Below the pieces are notes generated by a model. That model made no database searches. It saw only the letters and a program-made list of their open reading frames with translations, and had not been told where the DNA came from. This document shows, one piece after another, positions 1 to 12,024 of a DNA stretch of 64,000 nucleotides; the first letter of the stretch is position 1, and each line of letters opens with the position of its first letter. The DNA is from Symbiodinium kawagutii (taxonomy: Eukaryota; Sar; Dinophyceae; Suessiales; Symbiodiniaceae). Both the position numbers and the translations under genes were made by a program. The stretch lies in contig VSDK01020374.1 in the NCBI GenBank assembly GCA_009767595.1, forward strand, positions 32,027 to 96,026, read 5' to 3'.

Positions 1-80
1 AGACACTCTTGGTAAGACACTCTTGGTGAGACACTCTTGGTGAGACACTCTTGGTGAGACACTCTTGGTGGGACTCTCTT
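1..80. repeat. 14-bp tandem repeat at window start
   Basis: Imperfect copies of GACACTCTTGGTGA in a row, the last one degenerating to GGACTCTCTTGGGA. The array may continue to the left of the window. Confidence 0.85.
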
Positions 81-390
81 GGGAAAAGTGCCACGCCTGT
101 CACGCAAAACGAGGTTGCAGGTCACGCAAAACCACGCAAAAGGACCACCTCCACACGCTTCCCCCAATGGTACGGGGTTCGGACCGCCGACCACACCAAC
201 ACACCACACCAACACACCTGTGCAGAATCTATTGCACCTGCCCACACAAAATGGACTTGGGACCCGTCATGACACAGGCTGCGTCGCTACAAAGTGCCAC
301 GCCTGTCACGCAAAACGAGGTTGCAGGTCACGCAAAACCACGCAAAAGGACCACCTCCACACGCTTCCCCCAATGGTACGGGCCTTAGGG
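81..390. repeat. Two-copy direct duplication
   Basis: The segment at 86-177 (starting AAGTGCCACGCCTG, ending at CAATGGTACGGG) recurs almost unchanged at 292-381, about 206 bp downstream. The AAGTGCCACGCCTG core also recurs at about 11499. This points to a dispersed repeat family, not a gene. Short open frames here are by-products of the duplicated Arg/His-rich sequence. Confidence 0.8.
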
Positions 391-2270
391 CCCTACTGCG
401 GACGGCGACGGACGGTTGCGAACGGTTGCGGACGGTTGCGAACACTTGCGGTCGTAAACGCAACGTCCAGCGAACACGTCTCCACCCCCAGACCCCCACT
501 ATGAAATGAGAACCCGTGCTATACGCATTCGGGAAAAATCGCTGCTTTTCTTTGGGGGCAAAGTGGACCTCAAATGTCGCCATCAGGTAGCCTCAGACCT
601 CACCTCGGCCATTGTGCTGGCTGGGGTTCGGCATGAGGCCGGAGCCAGAAACGTAGAGACAATCCGAGCAGTTTGGCTGTTTGCATTGCATCATTTCGTG
701 CGTCCATGTGCCTTGGGGAAAGGAGCTGTACGGAGTCAGAGCTGAGAGATGCTAAGACAATGTATCAGTTGAGTTGTTGAGTTTCCAAAAGTCTGAGATG
801 CTTCAGCGCGGACGGTGTAGGACGGTCATGCTTGTGCCAGGAAACCATAGCTGCATTTGACGATGGCCCCAAACGAAGATCGAGATGGTCTGAGTGCAAG
901 GCAGTTCGAAGTCCATCAAGCTCCTAGTAGCACCTGAAGCAGGATACTGGAGAGTGAACAACAAGCATCAACAAGTATTGATTTTGGTCCATGGAACAAC
1001 GGGAGAGCGGGATATTGATAGAACCAGCTGAAACAGGATGCGTCCAACAATACCATGTCACCAAGATTTGAAAAATGGTAAATGGCTGCTTCTGACCGTT
1101 ACTATACAACCCGACAGTAGTGATTTGGGTACTATGAAAGAACCCTCGATGCCTTGCGGCATGGAAGAGATGAAACCTTCATTCTAGGTGTCCATACACC
1201 TGGCACTGTTTTTTTTCATGCTGAAATTGCACTTGTTGGATGGTTTCAGGGCATGGGCTTCGGAGTTGTCTCGTTTGCATCGTACATCGTCGGAACGATG
1301 CAGAGAAGATTAGCATGGCCCCTGCGCAAGGATGACACGCACAAGAGTTGGGGGTCGCCATCCGATCCTTTCGTGCTCGGGCTGCCTTGCGGCGGCGCAG
1401 CGAGGGCATTGCTCATTGATGCATCCCATGGCTCCAAACCATCCTTCGCCGGATTAGGGCCAGCATACATTGTTTCCAAGACCTAGCAGCTGCCACGCCA
1501 TGCTAGTATCACCTTGGTCACAGGGGGGCGAGCTCCAGATTCCATCGCAGCGGTACTATGTGTTGGCCCAGACACCTTGACCTGCAAATGCCTCGGCTTA
1601 CCGTTCAACCGTCTGTGCCTGTGAGCTTCCTTTCTTGAGAGCACCTGACGCCTGAAAGCCCTGTTTTTCGGAAGTGCACCATTGCTAGCATTTTCACCCA
1701 TCATTTTTCGCGGGATCACATGTTGTTTTCGGCCAGTCTCTTGTGGTTTCACCGATAGATGGATTGGCCACTTTTCACAGTTTTCGTGACCAACATGAAT
1801 CGATGTTGGTTTGGATCTTTTTGGCACCAGACTCTATTGGCCAATTTTGTCACAATGCTTTCCATACACGACATGATCACTTCGTACATCGTCTGTTTGG
1901 AGGTTGCAAAGAAAGGAAAGCGATGGGGTCTCCCCGATGACAAACCGTTCCTGAGTTGCAGGGTTCAGGGAAAGAAACTTGCAAGCAGCTTTTGAAGCTC
2001 AACCAAACTCCATTTTTTCCAATGATGCGAAAATGGAAACGAAAAACCGAGAGTTAGCTACGAGTGCCAGCTCTCCGAGGTACAAGCCGCTGAGTTATGT
2101 CGACCTGCCAATGGGCCTCTCTGAGAAGGCATCCTAAAGCAACTGACCTGGGGAAAGGGCACTGTTTCTGCTCACCTTCCGGAGGAAATTGGGCAAAATG
2201 CCATAAGTATCCATAAGTTATACATTTTGTTTCAACTCGGCAATAATATGCTGTAGTCACTATATAGATC
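391..2270. other. Intergenic stretch, no supported gene
   Basis: There are short open frames on both strands (for example 506-745, 1154-1486 and the minus strand 1483-1827), but none shows a recognisable motif or a convincing exon with AG/G borders. A short perturbed repeat of GACGGTTGCGAAC lies near 408-440. I see nothing else here. Confidence 0.5.
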
Positions 2271-2289
2271 TTAGATAGTGTCATAGTAT

Positions 2290-2420
2290 GCAATTAGGAT
2301 CCTGTAAAGATCCGACAAGGAATCCTGAAGCTATCCAATGGTTAGCAGAATCTGACCAGGAGATTGACCAGTTCCTCAGAGAACAGAGACTAGAAGATCT
2401 TCACCGAAAGATCCAGGCGG
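2290..2420 (+). CDS. Candidate N-terminal helical exon of the SF1-like gene
   Basis: The frame read at 2288 encodes an acidic helical stretch with EIDQFLREQRLEDLHRK, which resembles the helix preceding the KH domain in branchpoint-bridging proteins. It lies 0.6 kb upstream of the clear KH exons and on the same strand. The exon borders are not fixed by sequence; the open frame runs to a stop at 2500. The link to the KH exons is inferred from position and general character only. Confidence 0.4.
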
Positions 2421-3009
2421 CTTGGGACTGCTTTTTTTCAATGTCCATTTCATCTCCGGATTCTGAGTCTGAACAGCGCCACAGACATTCAAGTTCTTGA
2501 GCGTAGCCTTCGGAAAGAAACTTTAGCAAAGAAGGGGCCAGTGCTGTGAAAGGGACTGGTGATTGGAAGTAATTAGGGCGAAAGTTAGACATCGAACAGA
2601 TGAAACGCACAGATTCGCAGATTTGCTCAGCTTGTCGATTGCTTTGAGGCACATGAACTGGAAGATGTAGATCCTGACATTCGGCCAAAGAACCCAGCTC
2701 TCTGAGACCATTTTGGAGAGACCATGCTTCAACCGCCTTGCTTTGAGGCCGCCTTCGCCACCACCTGTCTACGACAAGGGTGGCAATAGATTGAACACTA
2801 GAGATGTGAGAATCAGGCAGGTTACGGCAGGGTCAGTTAGATGTCAGTTAGATGTCAGTTGATGCCAGTTGATGTCAGTTGGACCGACAGCTTTTGCAAC
2901 TGAGCTTGGCTTGTGCAAGGAAAGCCATGACGGCCGAGTATAACAGATTGATCAGGTCGGAGTTGCCCCCGGGGAAGCTGTGACTGTTTCAGTGACTGTT
3001 TCGCTCAAG

Positions 3010-3793
3010 GTACATGATCAAACATGTCGATGGATACCTGCCGCCTGTTGACTGGAAGCCTTCCAAGCTCATGAAGAAGATCATCATTCCAATCGAGCCT
3101 CGATTGCAAATGGCCAGACAAAGTAGCTACCCAGCCATCTATGCCATCCTTGTTCCGAAGTCAGAGCTCATCATAGTCATTTTCTTCCTGAAGAGAGTTC
3201 ATGCCAGGAGAAGTTTCCTCAGGCTGGATGTGACCGTGAATATCCGTGAATCCTTCACAAGTGGAAACGATTTGATCACAGAACCCACAGATCACATGCA
3301 GGATATCCTTGTGATTTGTATATGATTGCTCTGTATGCGATGACAGATTTTGCATAGGCACCTTTCATGGGTGTCATCATTGGTCCTCGTGGTGTGAACC
3401 ACAAAAGGCTTCAGGACGAATCCTTGACAAAAAATCACATTGGCAGTTCCATGATGCAGCCAGCTCTTGCATATCACCTAAGAATCTGCAGCATACGGAA
3501 GTCTGTGTAAATTTTGTAGGACACCACTGGCTGCAAGATTTTCATTCGTGGTCGCGACATTGGTGCCTTGTCAAAATACTTAGAAACATGTCGAAATCTT
3601 CAACTTCAAGGAAAAACGTGGCAAAAGAAGGCAGAATTACAAACAAAGCGCAGTTTCTGCATGTTTTGAGGCGACAAATGGCAAACCGACGAGGAGGCAG
3701 CAATGCCACAGCACGTCCGGCTCTGAACAGCGTACCATGTTACGACAGCCTCGGCGTGGAATAGCTCAGGTACACATTGAGGGCGAGACGGAG
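3010..3793 (+). CDS. SF1: SF1/branchpoint-bridging-protein-like gene, KH and QUA2 exons
   Basis: Five exons read as the RNA-binding core of splicing factor 1, which binds the intron branchpoint. Exon a (from 3010) has DWKPSKLMKKIIIPI; its end is uncertain. Exon b (3358-3414) has the KH core MGVIIGPRGVNHKRLQ, including the invariant GPRG loop. Exon c (3520-3562) has GCKIFIRGRD. Exon d (3671-3714) has DKWQTDEEAAMPQH. Exon e (3770-3793) has VHIEGETE. The joins keep frame; donors after b, c, d and e are GA, GT, GT and GT, and acceptors are AG before G. The residue order matches SF1 from KH strand 1 through the QUA2 approach. Zinc knuckles expected next in this family appear only at 12 kb, beyond a complete unrelated gene. 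This could be one gene with a huge intron, or a 5' fragment of a duplicate. Confidence 0.8.
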
Positions 3794-4251
3794 GTGAAAT
3801 TTCACAGTTTCAAGCATCACAAGCTGCAAAACTCGTCACAATTTCCCAGTGTTTTACCAGGCATCACTCCAAGCACTGCTTTTCTCGAGAGCTTTTTCAG
3901 ATGGCGGAATCTTTGTCCGTGATTGGCTCAAGCTGGCTTGTCTGGCTGAAACAGGGCCGGCATTCTTTATGGTTTGCAAAGGTGACATGAGGTTCAAACA
4001 CTGATGACATGACTGCATACAATTGAGAGGGGACTCGCACACGCTGTGAAAGTGCTTGGGGGAACAAACACCAACATCAGAAGATCACAATACAGTTCCC
4101 TTAGGACATGAACATCGGACATGAAGCTGCCATTTGATCCCAGTGTTGCGTGATGTCATGATGGTTGAACTACCAGCAAGGATAAACGGTTTGGTGTGTA
4201 CTGTCCAGGATTGGAACTGACAACTTTGGTTTGAGAGCTTTCTCGCCGTCG

Positions 4252-7200
4252 ATGCCGCAATGTCGGTTGGCGGTTGTTGGTGCTGGCCCTTTGGTGGGAC
4301 GCACTCACTGCACTTCGGCAAGGATGTATTGGTGTGTCAACTTATGTCAACTTTGTTATCTGGATTCCATTTGATTCCTTTCCATTTCGAGTTAATTTCA
4401 AGCTTTTTGATTCCGAACTGCCCAGGTATGCTCATCAAAGAGATGAGAGCTGATATGGAGAGCAATGCTTGTCATCCCGTTGCATCCAACTTGATGGAAC
4501 TTGTTGCGTTGCAGGAGCTCGTATCCATATGCCAGCGACGTGCTGATGACACAGAATTGGCGGATTCACTGGGTGTTCCGTTGTATACCGATGCAAAGGC
4601 GCCCTGTGTGCAGCCTCTCCTTCCTCAAACTTGATCTTTTGAATGCCATTCTCATCCATTCTGAATTCTTGTGATTTTTTCTTTCGCTGGTTCCACTATG
4701 TTCCATTCAATCATTGATTTCATTTCATTTCGGCTTTTCTCATTTCGGCTTTTCTCAGCCGAGACTTCACAGGAAATGGCGCTGAAGGAGCAGTTGGATG
4801 GCGTGGTGATTTCTGTTCCCACCCACTTGCACTTGGCCATTGCCCAGGTTGGGGCTCCCGTTGATCTCCTTGTCGTGCAGATGAGTTGTGATGAGTCGAC
4901 AAATTTGCAATGAAAGAACGGAATAGGATGGAACAGGATGGAACAGGTGAGCAGTTTGCAAGTAAAAGATAGGCATCAACAGATTTTTTTCTGAAAAGAA
5001 AGTTCATCACATTTCATCAGCAAACTGATGCCGTAACATTTGAACAAGAAGCGCTTGCCAGGCATGCGTGGAAGGCGCGAAACTGCGACAGGCTGCTGGC
5101 TCCAAAGGCGACTGTCAGACAGTTGAAACCAGAGCAATGATGAGCAATGTCCCCGTGTTGCTTCAATTCTTGGGGCTTGAAGATGTTTCTCAGTAGATTT
5201 CTTGATTGATTTCTTGGGTGATTTGGTTCCCATTTATGGACAGTCCCAGAGTTTGTTTATTCACGTCGCGACGTGCAGCAGTGTGATGCAGAGCTTGACG
5301 AGACGTGATGCACCAGGTTGCCTGAAGGCCCTTTTGATTGAGAAGCCAATTTGCCAAGATTTGGCAAGCGTTCTGACCTCAGAGTTGCGCAGTCTACGAC
5401 ATCAGACACATTCAGACACTAAGACATACTAAGACTACAAGATCTGCAAAACTATCACATTAGGTGGTGCCTGTATCACTCATACTTGTACCATCTTGTA
5501 CCAAATCAAGCCAACATCTTCTGTGAGCACACAATTATGCACACAACATGAGCATGTCCTGTGGAAACGGAAATGCCTGTGGGCAATGGATGGCAATGGG
5601 TTCCTCCCTGTGAGGCTGCAAAGCTTTTGGAAATCACGGAGAGTGCTGGTATCTCTGTGCTGGTTGGGCACCAGAGACGACACTCCAAACTTGTTCAGAA
5701 AGCGCGGCAGCTTGTCACTGTGACTTGGACAATGAGAATCCCTTGCTGCGATGTTTTGCAAAAGTTTCTTGTCTCCAACTTGAAGCTGTTGCATTTCAGC
5801 AATCTATTGAACTTTTGTAACTTAGTGGTCTTTGTTGCAGACATATCAAATATCAACCATCATTTTCCATCAATTCCCACCATCTTAATCCATCTTCATC
5901 CATCTTCATCCATTTGCCCTATCTTTTGGTGTTGCAATGCTGCACAGGACAAAGGCTTTGGACCGCTGCGGGCAGTCAACATGGCCCGTTGACTGCAGTT
6001 ACTGGAGACGTTGGCCACTTCAATGGTCTCCAAACCTTGCAGCAGCGTTTCTTTAGATGAAATCTTTGAGCAAAGGTGAAAGGAAAGGACTTCAGAAGTT
6101 TGATTCTAACAAATGTCTCACGCTTAGGTTTCACGTAGCTCAAACTACAACATACCTCATCAATTTTTATTCCCCGATCCTCCTTCCCCTCTTAGAGGAG
6201 TCTTCTACATCTTATGTATGCTCTTAAGTCTGCCAGATACAAACCAAGCTTTGTGTCCGACACAATCACAAGCAAGTGGATCGTTTTCCCAGCTACGCAA
6301 CGAAGTAACTTGCGCAACACGAGATGGGAAGAAGTGTCTGCGTCTCTTTGCCCTTCGCCATCCCAGGAGTTTTCTTTGCTGAAGCCAGAGAGCTACTTCT
6401 GCCAAGCGAAAGCATCACTGGAATGGCGCCGGAAGAAAGGCGTTGGCGGACCAATTCTGATCAACTTGATTCACGATCTGGATTTGATGCGTCGCTTGAG
6501 CAGCATAGTAACCGTCCAAATGAGTATTTCTAGATCTATGATGATCTATGTATTTCTATGTATTTCTTTCCTTGTCCAGATCAAACCCCTGCTCTATAAT
6601 CATCACCGTCATCAGTTGCTCTGCGAGTCTTTCAAAATGTCGGCTCTGCGTTGCCAAAAACAGCGCGAGCTTTTTGCAAATCTGTGGTGCTGAGGCTACG
6701 TCACTGGCCATGAGATCATGAGCGTTTTTGCCTCGACAAGCAAGGCAGCTCGAGGTGGAGAGGTGCCGGAACCGGTTGTTTTTCTTGTTTTCGATGATGG
6801 GAGCCCCAGGACAAGCTTCGGTGTAGCGGTGCAGGTGCCAGGTCGTTCTGCAAGGTTTTATCCGGGAGGTTCCGGTGCAGGCAGATCAAGGTTCCGGAAG
6901 TTACCGGGTGAGGTGCAGGCTCCCGGAGACATCTGGAAGTTTATGATACCATAAGATGTGTTCAGCTAGACCGCTTTTGCTGTTGGGAATACCGCAGAAG
7001 CTTACTTATATCTTACTTATTTATGTTCTTGATTTTTATGCTTTTGTTGATTTGCGATTAATCATTAACATACAACTGAACACAAAATCAAAACAACAGA
7101 ATCAAAACAAAATTAATACAAAAACGCATCTTAAAATGTCTTAATTTTGTTTTTTATTCCTCCTTTCAGATGTCCGGACGCCCTGAGCCGCCAGGTGGAA

Positions 7201-8639
7201 GATTCCGGTGCTGTGACGGTGACGTTCGACCATGGTGCAGCAGGAAGCGGATTGCACAGTGCCAGCTGTGCCACGGAAATCTTTGTGCTCTTCAAACATG
7301 TTAAACAGATTCAAATGGGGAGATTTTTATGTGTTTTCTTCTAAGTTGCTGGCAGGAACTCTTCTTTTCACTGATGCAGCTCCTTCTCCTTGGAGTTATG
7401 AATTTACCACTGGCGAAAATAAGAAATACCCAGCAGCACGGACCTTACTTCGAGACTTCAAACATCAAACTACTCTGTACTTGTCACGTGCTTGCCAAAC
7501 GACAAAGGTCCCTGGCCATGTTCGCGATTGCTACCATTTCTTGGGTGCTCAGCGTATCTCAGCCAGAATGAGCACGGATGCAACTCCTTTGGTTCAAAGA
7601 TGTTGAGAAACTGCATTGTTTTTCTAAGCTGCATTGATTTGCATTGCTCGCTGATCTTCCCAGGATCCGTTGGCTTTCCCAGCCTTCATTCCTTTTCCTA
7701 TGGGCCCGAGACAGAGCCTGGCTGGGATTCTCAACTGAAGCTTGACGAATGCTCAGCCGGGTCCTGAGATGTCCTTCTATGCTTTGCTCCTCTGTGTTTT
7801 ATACTCCTCTTCCCATGCTCCTCTTAAGCTTTTTGCATAATCTTAAGCTTCCTTAAGCTAAGCTTCCTACATATAATCTTAAGCTTCATAAAGCTCTTCC
7901 TTAAGTTAAGCTTCCTTTAAGTAATCTTAAGCTTCCTATATTCCTTAAGTTCTTTAAGTTTCCTCAAGATCTTAAGCTTCGCTATGCTTCGCTCATTGCA
8001 TCTCCTTGTCATCGAAGTCACCTCAGGTGGTCACAGAGGACTGCTTTCATGTTTGAATCTGAAGCGAAAGCATGGTGTTTCCCATACGTTTCCTGTTTCC
8101 GCCATGAATCCAGGATCCCCTGCGCCTGCAGATGCTGCACTTCTCCCGAGTTTGCCGAGGAGATGGAGCTGTTTGCAGTCGCTTCTTGTGTTCACAATTT
8201 GAACCCTGCAGAGTTTTCAAATCAAGCTTCTAGTACCCAACAGGACTGGAAGAACCAGCATCTGGGCTGGAAAATGCTTGATGTCTGACTGTTGGCAGAT
8301 GCGCCAAGTAAGACAAAACGCGACAGCACAATAAATCTGTATAAAAACATGCAAAAATGATAAATAGATCTTAATATATGTTTTTATATATATATATAAA
8401 TTTATATATATTTACATTATATATATAATATATTATGTATATATCAAGTTGTATCCTTCAGTGAACTCCGCTGATGTACTTCTCGCCTCCAGGTGTGCAG
8501 CGGCCGTGATGCGGTGGAGAGTCTGGCGGGGGTTCTGGCGATTCAAAGGTCCGCAGAACTCGGAAGACCGGTGACTCCAAGTGAAATGCTGCTGGAGGTC
8601 AACAAGGTGCGCCACCGAAACCAACGAACCCGTCATTGA
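4252..8639 (+). CDS. Gfo/Idh/MocA-family NAD(P)-dependent oxidoreductase, 15 exons
   Basis: Exons: 4252-4317, 4515-4598, 4773-4847, 5292-5363, 5615-5719, 5948-5983, 6367-6499, 6695-6762, 7195-7243, 7356-7432, 7508-7544, 7664-7743, 8027-8038, 8132-8170 and 8493-8639. Together they give 1080 nt (359 aa), a normal length for this family. In order the protein shows a Rossmann start (RLAVVGAGPLVGRTH), ELVSICQRRA, VPLYTDAK, DGVVISVPTHLHLAIAQ, the catalytic-region EKP in ALLIEKPICQDL, GISVLVGHQRRHS, GPLRAVNM, EFSLLKPESYF, GPILINLIHDLDL, VEDSGAVTVTFDHGAAG, SPWSYEFTTGEN, DCYHFLGSVGFPSL and a C-terminal helix with GRDAVESLAGVLAIQ. The family oxidises sugars, inositols or related alcohols; the substrate cannot be told. 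The link between the Rossmann GxG and ELV is about ten residues short, so a micro-exon may be missing between exons 1 and 2. Exon 13 (12 nt) and the terminal read-through to TGA are the least certain parts. Confidence 0.88.
8375..8445. repeat. TA-rich microsatellite
   Basis: Imperfect (TA)n and ATATATTTA runs just upstream of the last exon of the oxidoreductase gene, in its final intron. Confidence 0.8.
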
Positions 8640-10680
8640 AACATGTTGAAACATTGAGGTAAGATAGTGGTCACATGTGGAAACATGTAGAAACATTGTG
8701 GTAACAATGCAACATATGTTCGTACTAGATGTGCATAGTTAGAAGATATTAGAAGATGTTATTAATTGGAAACAGAAGCAATGCCATAGTGAGAATGTGG
8801 TTGTCAGCAACATTCAATGATGAACCAAGTAATTCACCAACAACTGATGATCATAGACTCACCTTCCCTGCTTCCGATCTCAACGAGATATGGCTGTACA
8901 GCCAATTCAATCTGGATAGAAAAAAAGAATGACTCACCAAACAATGAGAACCAATCCTTACTATCATGGAACATGTAGAAGTACTGTCTGTTTATAGGTA
9001 TTGGCAATAGTTATCTACAATCTCAATCTGGAATAGTTCCCTCCACCTTTGTTGGAGCCTGAAACTATCTTCTATGTATATACATATTATATACATCATG
9101 ATATGGTTGAACATCATTGCATGTGCAGTACCTGACTATATGAACCATGATCAGGTTTGAGGTTTTGCCGCCCAGGCTTCCCCAGATGCTCTGGACAGCT
9201 TCCAACTGCCCATGAAAGAGGAATCGGGGTGAGGTTCACTGTGAGGTTCACTCCACGGGTTCACTCCATGGACTCATCCAACAGTTGACTATGAACTATG
9301 AAGAAAGAGGTTCAACTGTTTCTTTCATACTTCATAGTCAACTAACATCACAGTATGTGCATGTATGTGCTGTTTCTTTCATAGTTTGGCTTTCGAATTC
9401 ATCTAACATCACTCAGCATTTGCGGAGCTGTATGGACAGTACCATGGCAGTGCCAGGAGTCTATTGGATCATCGTTGCCAACCACCGTGGCACAACGGGG
9501 ATGGACAATGGAAAGTGGTAGCACCGGCAGCGATTAATGGCGAAACTGCCACGTACAGCAAGTCTCCGTGCAATGCCATGGACATCAATGGATTTATATT
9601 GTATGTTTTCTTGAAGTCTTGCCGCAGCGGGAGTCTGCAGCTTGGCTTCTGCCGTTTTCCAAGACGAATCGTTTCACCCTGTGGGGTCGGGTTCCCAATG
9701 TAATCTTCCAAGGAATCCCAGTGGCAAGGAATGTGCAGTAGCATAGTGGCAAGACGTGGCACAACATTGCAAGCTGATCGTAAGTTTTGAAGCAATGAAG
9801 CCACGTGAGGGTAGAGACCATTGCTTGAAGAAAATGGTGCAGAGTAGAGATACTTTGAAGGCATTCTTTCCTAAAGTGTACTAAGAGCTTTAGAGTTCTC
9901 AAGTTCAGCTCCAAGTAGAGTCAGAAAGCTCCTCTGAGAGTCCTCTTCGAGAGTCCTCTTTAGCTTGTCCTTACGACCCTAAGCTTCGAGAGTCCTCTGA
10001 TTCCAAATGTCACGGCTCTTTGAAGCTCTCTTTCTCGTGTGAGGAGCAGATCCTCCACTGCGAGCGTCTCGTGGAACCTTTGTTGAACCCAGAGAGTCCA
10101 GAGTTCGAGTACGCAACAGCCTGAGCACCATCGTGCCTTGCAATCTGATATGGATTTGACATTACATAGCACATTTATGCTTATCCATATATATATATAT
10201 ATATATACGCGCAAAACCCGTGTCTCGCCGTCGCCTGATGGGCAATCGGCTTGGATGTGTGATGTCTTTTTGCATGGCAGGCGCGGTATTTTAGAGACTT
10301 TCTTGATGTTTTCATCATCGTCACCGCAATTCTAGTGGTGAGTTTTCAATAGGTCATGGTCATTTCCATCAGGTATAGTTCAACAGGTTTCAACAGGCAC
10401 TTGCCTCCCCAATCGTTTGTGGACTATTCCACTTCTCAACAGTCATGCATGCACATGTGCATGCCAGGGTTCAGCGGCACTGCTTCATCTTTTTTGTCTC
10501 AGTGCATGGAAATCCACTTCAGTTTGCTTTCATCGAAGCAATCTCCAGGAGACAATTTTATGTCACCTTTCGAAAGGGCTTCACGGTAAGTTCTCATTGA
10601 ACTCAGGACTGTTTCAAGTCCTGGCGCTCTATGAAGCGCTCCCGAACATGATGCTCCGAACGCAGTAAACAACGAACGTT
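8640..10680. other. Spacer with two weak exon candidates
   Basis: Mostly noncoding. Two short frames look exon-like: 9171-9228 (SPDALDSFQLPMKEE, between AG and a GG/GT border) and about 9431-9530 (LYGQYHGSARSLL). Neither matches a family I recognise. They could be C-terminal exons of the oxidoreductase or middle exons of the SF1-like gene. A (TA)n run sits at 10187-10206. The minus-strand frame 9469-9864 is not supported. Confidence 0.35.
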
Positions 10681-11250
10681 AACACAGGTGCCCACACGCA
10701 CGCAAACAAACACCAAACGTCATGTCATGAACGTGATGCTCTGAAGGCAGTAAACAACGAACGTTACCGTTACTGTAACACAGGTGCCCACACGCACGCA
10801 AACAAACACCAAACGTCATGTCATGAACGTGATGCTCTGAAGGCAGTAAACAACGAACGTTACCGTTACTGTAACACAGGTGCCCACACGCACGCAAACA
10901 AACACCAAACGTCATGTCATGAACGTGGTGCCCCGAACGCAGTAAACAACGAACGTTAGCACAGGTGCCCACACGCACGCAAACAAACACCGAACGTCAT
11001 TTCATGAACGTGATGCTCTGAACGCAGTAAACAACGAACGTTAACACAGGTGCCCACACGCACGCAAACAAACACCGAACGTCATGTCATGAACGTGATG
11101 CTCTGAACGCAGTAAACAACGAACGTTAACACAGGTGCCCACACACACGCGAACAAATACCGAACGTCATGTCATGAACGTGATGCTCTGAGCGCAGTAA
11201 ACAACGAACGTTAACACAGGTGCCCACACGCACGCAAACAAACACCGAAG
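10681..11250. repeat. Satellite of 85- and 96-bp units
   Basis: Seven occurrences of AGGTGCCCACACRCACGC start at 10686, 10782, 10878, 10963, 11048, 11133 and 11218. Spacings are 96, 96, 85, 85, 85 and 85 bp. The longer units carry an extra 11 bp (CCGTTACTGTA-like) just before the shared ACACAGG. Each unit also contains CGTCATGTCATGAACG and GTAAACAACGAACGTTA. A reverse-strand open frame through the repeat is incidental. Confidence 0.95.
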
Positions 11251-11574
11251 GTTGTTAGCGGATGCACACGAGACACGGCGTGTCGTGACAGAGGAAGAAA
11301 CACAGAAAAAAGAGAACATGTTGGAAACATCACGATCAAACCACCGGGAGAGAATCCAAACAACTTAAACCAGTTTAACATCAGAAAACCATGCGCATAG
11401 TGATAAAATGCTGCGCCTGCCATATGAAAACGACACCGAAAAACTAACCACTGGAACTGCGGACAAAACGCGCGAAAAAATGCCGAACGTCTACAAAGTG
11501 CCACGCCTGCCATACGAAATGCACTTGCGACCGATCAAAATCACATATAAAGCGACGGCGAGACATGGGTTTTG

Positions 11575-11640
11575 CGGGTATATATATATATATCTCTATA
11601 TATATATATATTTCTATATATATATATATATACATATTTG
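11575..11640. repeat. TA microsatellite
   Basis: (TA)n interrupted by single C residues, next to a fragment resembling the left-end repeat (AAGTGCCACGCCTG at about 11499). Confidence 0.85.
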
Positions 11641-12024
11641 AATAGATGTTGTGTATAAATATGTGTATATGACAGCATATGGATTTGCACCAGTTAAACA
11701 AAGATTGAACCTATTGATATTGATCAGTGAGTCTTGCAGCTTGTGCAAAGTGGCAGTCATCCTCCGAGGCGCGAACGCACGGAATGCAGCAGCTTGCTAT
11801 GGTGAACGGTAAGCTCCCCTGAAATCCGGCAGTCCAACGAGCTTCACATACTGCAGTTGATGAGAATGTGTCAATGCAAATATCGCTTTGGATTCAATTT
11901 CTACTGAAATTTGAATTTTCAACAATCAAAGTTTTTGTCTATCAAACTAACTTCAATTGACTTATATTTTATCTAAATTCTTGAAATCTAAATTCAATTG
12001 TCGGATCTGATTTTTTGGCGACAG

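Noticed and set aside
1483..1827. Minus-strand frame of 114 codons
   Set aside because: No motif, no splice context, and it is opposite to the strand of all supported genes.
10679..10990. Minus-strand frame of 103 codons with regular Cys/His repeats
   Set aside because: It is the translation of the 85/96-bp satellite; the motif repeats with the DNA unit and there is no exon structure.
10681..11250. Regularly spaced repeats resembling a CRISPR array
   Set aside because: The units are contiguous satellite copies without unique spacers, in a eukaryotic intron-rich context.
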